Shown: piece by piece, positions 7,144 to 11,663 of the stretch
Layout of the letters: each line of letters opens with the position of its first letter
Numbering within the stretch: position 1 is the first letter of the stretch
NCBI GenBank assembly: GCA_000818945.1
Contig: JTFK01001355.1
Coordinates: forward strand, 1-11,663
Source: Schizochytrium sp. CCTCC M209059
Lineage: Eukaryota; Sar; Bigyra; Thraustochytrida; Thraustochytriidae
Direction of reading: 5' to 3'
Length of the DNA stretch: 11,663 bases
Notes under the pieces: model-generated
The model's input: only the letters and a program-made list of their open reading frames with translations
Told to the model about the DNA's origin: nothing
The model's database searches: none
Translations under genes and position numbers: made by a program

Positions 7144-7185
7144 AAGAAGAAGTAGAAGGAGAAGAAGAAGAAGAAGGGAAAGAGA
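7144..7185 (-). other. Purine/pyrimidine strand-asymmetric tract (GAA-rich)
   Basis: The + strand is purine for 42 nt except T at 7153, mostly GAA units. Read in the eIF2A direction it is a pyrimidine tract 165-207 nt after that stop and past its polyadenylation signal. It resembles the pyrimidine tracts downstream of the two upstream genes. Confidence 0.5.
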
Positions 7186-7299
7186 CGATGAGCCAAGTGG
7201 AACAGAGAGCCCAGTCTCCGGTCGTGGCCAGTCACACACAATCAGTCCAACGCAAAGCAAAGCATTGCTGAAAGATGCTCTCCAACGAGTGCCCTCTAC

Positions 7300-7305
7300 T
7301 TTATT
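7300..7305 (-). terminator. AATAAA polyadenylation signal of eIF2A
   Basis: TTTATT on the + strand reads AATAAA on the minus strand, about 45 nt after the eIF2A stop codon (TAA at 7353-7351). Spacing and sequence fit a standard signal with a short 3' UTR. Confidence 0.6.
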
Positions 7306-7350
7306 CTTTCTTGCACGCCCCGCGAATTGAACATGCGCACTGGACGTATC

Positions 7351-9383
7351 TTAGGCGTCCTCTTCAGCCGCCTTGCGAGCAGCCTCGGCCTTCTTCTTGC
7401 GCTCGCGACGCAAGGCAGCCTTGGACTTGCCAGATGGGTTCGCAGACTGCTTCTTGTCAAGAATCGGAGTCATACCCGGAATGGTGTTGTTGCTCATGCT
7501 AGAACCGCCTCCAGCAGCAAGAGCAGCTAGGCCAGTGAGCTTGCGAGGGCCCGTTGATCCCTCGCGCTCAGCGCGCATCTGGGCCGCGAGCGAGCCACTT
7601 GCGCCCGGAGGTCGGTAAACGCCGGCGGGTTTCTTGGGCGCTCCGTTTGCGCCTGATTTCGCGCCCGCGCCAGCCTCAATGCTTGGCGCCTTCTCGCCCT
7701 TCTTCAAAGGTGTCTGCGGGCGATCAGCGTAGATGCCGGGGGCAGCAGGGCGGAAAAGCGCCTTGGTGGCCTCGCGCACACTGACATCGAAAAGATGCTG
7801 CCCTCGGTACGTGTAAAAAGAAAGACCGTTATCGACGCGCATGCGGGGGAACAGCGTGCCCGTCATGAAGAAGCGACCGCAGGGCGACCACTCTTGCGAG
7901 ACAGCGCAGTTGGCGCGCACGGAACCCATTCTCGACTTCTTGTTCATGTCCCAAAAGTCCATGTCACCAGAAAGGTTGCCAAAACCGCCGAGGCAAAGGA
8001 AGCGACCGTGCGGGCTAAAGCGGATGGTGTTGCGGTGGGCCTGACCAAAGTCAAAGATGGCATCACCCTTCATGTTGTACAGTACCGAGCTAGCGGGACT
8101 GCGGCCGGAGATTGCCACAAAAACGCGACCCTGCGGACTCCATGCGAAGTCGTGAAAGGGACCATCGTCCTTGTGTGGCATGATCTTAGCATCGTACTGG
8201 CCATCTGCATGCAGCAAGTAGAGCGCGGACTCACCATAGTACGACTGACCGGTTGTGTCTACGTCCGTTTCGGTCTTGACCAGGACGGCGTCGCCGTTGG
8301 CAGCCCATGCAAATTTGCACTCCGTGGCCTTGAAGGTGGACTTTGTCAACGTCGGCTGATCAAGCGGCTCGCCAATGTAGCTAAACACGCTCAACTTGGC
8401 GGGCCCAGAATTTGATTCGGGCTTGAAAGCTGCGATACGGCACGGGTTCTCTTCCGACAGCGGGCCATCCTTCTTCTTGATGGAGAACTGGCTCACGCCC
8501 TCAATTTTGACCTGTGTTCAAGATAGTAAGTATGAGGAATCCACGTATAATTTGGACAGCGCAAGGATCGAGTTAGTATTCGTGCCATGGTTGTTTTCTC
8601 CTCCTCCTCCTCTTCATCATCATCATCATCATCATCATCTTCTTCTTCTTCTTCTCTCCTGCTCCTTTTCTTTCCCCTTTTCTCAGTTCCTGCCGCGCAG
8701 AAACGAGTGAAGGAGGGACAGTTGAAGACTATTTTGTTGTATCTCTTTGTTCGCTTTTTGTTGCATTCTCTTGCGAACAAAGATGTCAATAGCGGTCTTG
8801 TAGAGTAACGTACCTTGGTGAAGCGGTCGAGCTTGATGCCATCATACATGTGAACAGTGTTCTTCACCATGTAAGCGGCAACATTCTCGTCGTCAGTCCA
8901 CTTGACAAGGGGCCAGGTGGTGTCGAGCAGGTTCTTTTCAATGACACGCATCATGACGTTGCCATCCTCGACACGCCATACGGTCAAATTGCCACCTGCT
9001 TGAGCGACCTCGGCAGAGTATTTTTCCCAGGTGAGCAGAAACGTTCCGAGCGGGGAGAGAGCCATCTTCATGATGTTGGGGCGCTCGATGCTGTTGATGA
9101 GCTTGCCCGTATCGCAGTCAAAGACGGACACCACTGTCCCGCGAAGCACGGCGACGCGCGAGCCGTCGGTCGCGCTGTACACAAAGTCCTTAACGGGCGG
9201 CTCCAGCTTGGAAAAGAGGCTATCCGGGTCATCCTTTTGCACGAGCTCGCCGCGCTTCTTGTTGGGCCCCAGCTTGAACTGCAGGCCCTCGCGGCCCAGC
9301 ACGGCGTACTGGATCCGCTTGTACGGCTTCGCGGCGGCCTCGGGCGCCTTGGGCGCCTCGGCCGGGCTCTTCGTCGCGCTCAT
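7351..9383 (-). CDS. EIF2A: Eukaryotic translation initiation factor 2A, two exons (9383-8814 and 8511-7351), 576 aa
   Basis: eIF2A is a cytosolic WD-repeat factor linked to non-canonical initiation and Met-tRNAi delivery; it is distinct from the eIF2 alpha subunit. Exon 1 gives 190 codons (570 nt) and exon 2 gives 386 codons plus stop. Joining after K190 restores the frame, phase 0, reading FTK then VKIEGVSQFS. The N-terminal beta-propeller spans about residues 25-450. Family signatures include YYGESALYLL (281-290), FAWSPQGRVF (312-321), GFGNLSGDMDFWD (366-378), WSPCGRFF (398-405) and RVDNGLSFYTY (415-425). A Gly/Ala/Pro-rich linker follows with YRPP (489-492), then a basic Lys/Arg/Ala helix at the C-terminus (554-576), as in human eIF2A (585 aa). 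The start at 9383 has A at -3 and follows 317 nt without ATG on the minus strand. The gene is divergent from NOG1 and convergent with the orphan gene. Confidence 0.95.
8512..8813 (-). other. EIF2A: Phase-0 GT-AG intron of eIF2A, 302 nt
   Basis: On the minus strand the donor is AAG|GTACGT (GT at 8813-8812) and the acceptor is ACAG|GTC (AG at 8513-8512). A branch-site candidate CTTAC lies at 8530-8526, about 15 nt before the acceptor. Removal joins the two eIF2A halves exactly in frame. The intron contains trinucleotide repeats and, unusually, no stop codon in the upstream reading frame. It is the only intron I could identify in the window. Confidence 0.92.
8597..8660. repeat. Compound trinucleotide microsatellite inside the eIF2A intron
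   Basis: On the + strand, CTC units (about 8599-8612) pass into TCA units (8613-8638) and then TCT units (8637-8655). On the gene strand this reads as GAA, then GAT/TGA-register, then GAG repeats, and would encode long Glu and Asp runs if retained. Length variation between strains is likely. Confidence 0.9.
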
Positions 9384-9866
9384 CGTCCCCGTCCTCGCTC
9401 TCGCGCCCCTCCTTCCTGCTCGCCGCCCCGACGCTGCAAGCGGTCGTCCGCCGCCGCGCGGTCTGCCTTCGAGCTCGCCGCTCGCGCGGGGCCGCCGGCA
9501 CCTCCTCGCGCACGCGGGCGGTCTCGCGCGCGTCCTCGCGCAGGATCGGGACTGCGCTCGAGCGCTTTGCGCGCCGCGGCGCGGCCCCGGTACCCCCGCA
9601 GCAGTCTCCGCTTACAGTCTGCGGCGGGCAAGGGAGGGGGCACTGAGGAAGTCTGGTTTGATGGGGCCCAAGGGGGCCGCGCGCGGGGGACTAAGCCAGC
9701 CATCGCAGCGCCAACGAATGACTCGCGGAGACCTCGCGGAGACCTCGAACTGGGCGCGAGAAGAGGCGGCGGCCAGGCAGTTCTGGTTCGCGAGGAGCGC
9801 GCGGAGGAGCAGGGGAGCGAGGCGAGCGCGCTCGGCGAGGGAGGCTAGAGGTGCGCGGCGGCGGAG
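9384..9866. promoter_or_regulatory. Shared upstream region of divergent eIF2A and NOG1
   Basis: Only 483 bp separate the two start codons, so both promoters and leaders must lie here or overlap the genes. The DNA is very GC-rich and CpG-rich with no TATA box. Toward eIF2A the minus strand lacks ATG from 9700 to 9384. Toward NOG1 the + strand lacks ATG from 9721 to 9866. An ATG at 9718 would open a frame overlapping the NOG1 start, so NOG1 transcripts probably begin after it. Long open frames here are composition artefacts. Confidence 0.5.
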
Positions 9867-11663
9867 ATGTCGGGCAAGTATGACTTCAAGAGCATCCGGC
9901 CGGTGCCGTCGGCGGACGACTTTGTGGACATTGTGCTGAGCAAGACCCAGCGCAAGACGCCGACCGTGGTCCACCAGGGCTACCAGATTGGACGCATTCG
10001 CGCGTTCTACATGCGCAAGGTCAAGTTCACGGCGGAAAGCTTCGTGGAGAAGCTCGGGTGGATCCTCGAGGACTTCCCCAAGCTCGACGACATTCACCCG
10101 TTCTACGGAGACCTGTGCAACGTGCTGTACGACCGCGACCACTACAAGCTGGCGCTCGGACAGCTGAACGTGGCCAAGAGCCTGATTTCCACGACGTCGC
10201 GCGATTATGCACGTCTGCTCAAGTATGGTGACTCGCTGTACCGGTGCAAGCAGCTCAAGCGCGCTGCCCTGGGCCGCATGTGCACCCTCATGAAGAAGCA
10301 CAAGAGCTCGCTCGGGTACCTCGAGGAGGTGCGCAAGCATCTCAGCCGTCTGCCGTCCATTGACCCGAGCACGCGCACGCTGCTCATCACGGGCTACCCG
10401 AACGTCGGCAAGTCGAGCTTTATGAATAAGGTCACGCGAGCGGACGTTGAGGTGCAGCCGTACGCCTTTACCACCAAGTCGCTTTACGTGGGCCACATGG
10501 ACTACAAGTACCTGCGGTGGCAGGTGCTGGACACGCCGGGTATTTTGGACAAGCCCCTCGAGGAGCGTAACACCATTGAGATGCAGGCTATTACCGCTCT
10601 TGCTCACTTGCAGTGCTGCGTCATGTACTTTGTGGACCTTTCCGAGCAGTGCGGATGGACGCTGGAGCAGCAAGTGGCGCTCTTTGACAACATCCGTCCC
10701 CTCTTTGCAAACAAGCCGCTCGTTATTGTGGCGAACAAGATCGACCTGGTGCCTTTTGAGTCCCTGAGCGAGGCCCACCGTGAGCTCCTCGACAAAATGG
10801 TCAAGGACTCGGGCGCCGAGCTGCTGACCATGAGCGCCGCGGCTGACATGAACATCGCGGACGTCAAGCAGCGCGCCTGCGAGCTGCTTCTGGAACGCCG
10901 CGTGGAGATGAAGGCCAAGAGCAAGAAGGCGGCTGGTATCCTGAACCGCCTCACGGTGGCCATGCCGGCGGCGCGCGACGGCAAGGACCGACCTGCCTTT
11001 ATCCCCGAGGGCGTGATCGAGGCGCGCGCGCGCAAACAGGCTATGGGCGATGCCAACCCCGCCGACGACGAGGATGGTGACGTGTCCATGGACGGCAACG
11101 ATGGCAAGAAGACGAAGAAGACGCTGCACCAGCTCGAGCAAGAGGCTGGAGGCCCCGGTCACATCTCCTTCGACTACCGCAGGTACTATGAGCTGCGCAA
11201 GGAGGAATTCAAGTACGATGTCATTCCCGAAATTGTGGATGGCAAGAACATTGCAGACTTTATCGACGTGGACATTATGCAAAAGCTTGAGGCTCTCGAA
11301 CGCGAAGAGGAGGAGCGCGCGGCCCGTGAGGAAGCCGAGCTCCAAGCGCATGAGGATGCCGAGTCCGACATGGATGAGGAGGAGAAGGATTTTGCCGACC
11401 GCATCCGCAAGAAGAAGGCTTTGGTTGTCGCCAAGCATCGCGAGGACCAGCACAAAAAGCGCGGCAGGCTTTCGCGCAAAATTGCGAACGCCACCGCCCA
11501 GAGCGCGGCAGGCGTGCAGAATGAGCTCGAGGAAATTGGCTACGATGCAGCCACTGTGGAACCCGAGACGTCGGCACGCGGTCGCAAGCGCGAGCGCGAG
11601 CGCACGGGGGACCCGAGCCTCGAAGCTGCCGAGGCCGAGCAGGCGGAGCGCGACTCGCGTGGC
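9867..11663 (+). CDS. NOG1: Nucleolar GTP-binding protein 1, partial at 3' end (599 codons)
   Basis: NOG1 (human GTPBP4) is an essential Obg-type GTPase that binds pre-60S particles in the nucleolus and is released in the cytoplasm during large-subunit maturation. Residues 1-165 are the helical N-terminal domain, with the family-typical TQRKTPTVVHQGY (27-39). The G domain has G1 GYPNVGKSS (176-184), G2 near T202-T203, G3 DTPG (222-225), G4 NKID (290-293) and G5 MSA (322-324). The NOG1 C-terminal region includes HISFDYRRYY (432-441) and an acidic/basic coiled segment (470-535). It then becomes Lys/Arg-rich with KRERER (574-579), suiting nucleolar targeting. The frame is open to the last base; yeast (647 aa) and human (634 aa) proteins suggest about 35-50 residues are missing. 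The start has G at -3. No intron is seen. It is head-to-head with eIF2A. Confidence 0.97.
   Translation, partial: MSGKYDFKSIRPVPSADDFVDIVLSKTQRKTPTVVHQGYQIGRIRAFYMRKVKFTAESFVEKLGWILEDFPKLDDIHPFYGDLCNVLYDRDHYKLALGQLNVAKSLISTTSRDYARLLKYGDSLYRCKQLKRAALGRMCTLMKKHKSSLGYLEEVRKHLSRLPSIDPSTRTLLITGYPNVGKSSFMNKVTRADVEVQPYAFTTKSLYVGHMDYKYLRWQVLDTPGILDKPLEERNTIEMQAITALAHLQCCVMYFVDLSEQCGWTLEQQVALFDNIRPLFANKPLVIVANKIDLVPFESLSEAHRELLDKMVKDSGAELLTMSAAADMNIADVKQRACELLLERRVEMKAKSKKAAGILNRLTVAMPAARDGKDRPAFIPEGVIEARARKQAMGDANPADDEDGDVSMDGNDGKKTKKTLHQLEQEAGGPGHISFDYRRYYELRKEEFKYDVIPEIVDGKNIADFIDVDIMQKLEALEREEEERAAREEAELQAHEDAESDMDEEEKDFADRIRKKKALVVAKHREDQHKKRGRLSRKIANATAQSAAGVQNELEEIGYDAATVEPETSARGRKRERERTGDPSLEAAEAEQAERDSRG

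Larger units (their letters stand above)
6582..7350. other. Convergent spacer between the orphan gene and eIF2A
   Basis: No gene is apparent. It carries AATAAA signals on the + strand (6583-6588, 6874-6879) and one on the minus strand (7305-7300). It also holds a TAGGCCTA palindrome (6679-6686) and an 11-bp direct repeat, CTTCAAGTTGT, at 6745-6755 and 6789-6799. From about 7020 to 7190 it is purine-rich on the + strand. Its composition is more A/T-rich than the genes, as expected for 3' flanks. Confidence 0.6.

Noticed and set aside
4641..7350. tRNA or other structured RNA genes in the spacers
   Set aside because: I looked for the TPsiC-type GTTCGA box and cloverleaf pairing and found no convincing case. 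A covariance-model search would be needed to exclude snoRNAs.
8850..9939. Long + strand frames across eIF2A exon 1 and the divergent spacer (302 and 332 codons)
   Set aside because: They overlap the proven eIF2A exon and the NOG1 start in other frames, with low-complexity Arg/Ala/Ser products.
9612..11453. 613-codon open frame antisense to NOG1
   Set aside because: It lies opposite a full set of conserved NOG1 motifs. Its Leu/Val/His/Arg-rich product matches no family I know, and G/C-biased third codon positions commonly keep an antisense frame open.

Overview
This window looks like nuclear DNA from a GC-rich eukaryote, most likely a protist and perhaps a thraustochytrid-type stramenopile. 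The organism call is an inference. It rests on eukaryote-only families (eIF2A, NOG1), one clear GT-AG intron, strong G/C preference at third codon positions, long GC-rich leaders and intergenic DNA full of simple repeats. Nothing suggests a prokaryote, organelle, virus or transposon.

Layout, left to right. (1) Positions 1-386 hold short tandem repeats and one small upstream ORF. (2) A stand-alone tryptophan synthase beta chain lies at 387-1859 (+). (3) A 1.2 kb spacer holds a pyrimidine tract, a palindrome and an interrupted tetranucleotide repeat. (4) Myo-inositol-3-phosphate synthase (INO1) lies at 3066-4640 (+). (5) A 1.56 kb spacer holds TAGGCCT-type palindromes, a 21-bp tandem duplication, a perfect hairpin, and then 696 nt with no ATG on the + strand. 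(6) A probable 127-residue orphan protein lies at 6198-6581 (+). (7) A 769-bp convergent spacer holds polyadenylation signals for both flanking genes. (8) eIF2A lies at 9383-7351 (-) in two exons split by a 302-nt phase-0 intron. (9) A 483-bp shared upstream region follows. (10) NOG1, a 60S ribosome biogenesis GTPase, runs from 9867 (+) off the right edge with 599 codons present.

The genes are separate eukaryotic transcription units, not an operon. The two biosynthetic genes (tryptophan, inositol) are tandem neighbours with no obvious joint role. The head-to-head eIF2A/NOG1 pair does join two translation-related functions and may share a promoter. All five proteins start Met-Ser with a purine at -3, which supports the chosen starts, including that of the orphan.

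I found no clearly new multi-gene system. The best leads are the orphan gene with its ATG-free leader, the recurrent TAGGCCT palindromes, the stop-free eIF2A intron and the extra C-terminal tail on the tryptophan synthase. Statements about protein families and alignments come from memory; no search or computation was run.
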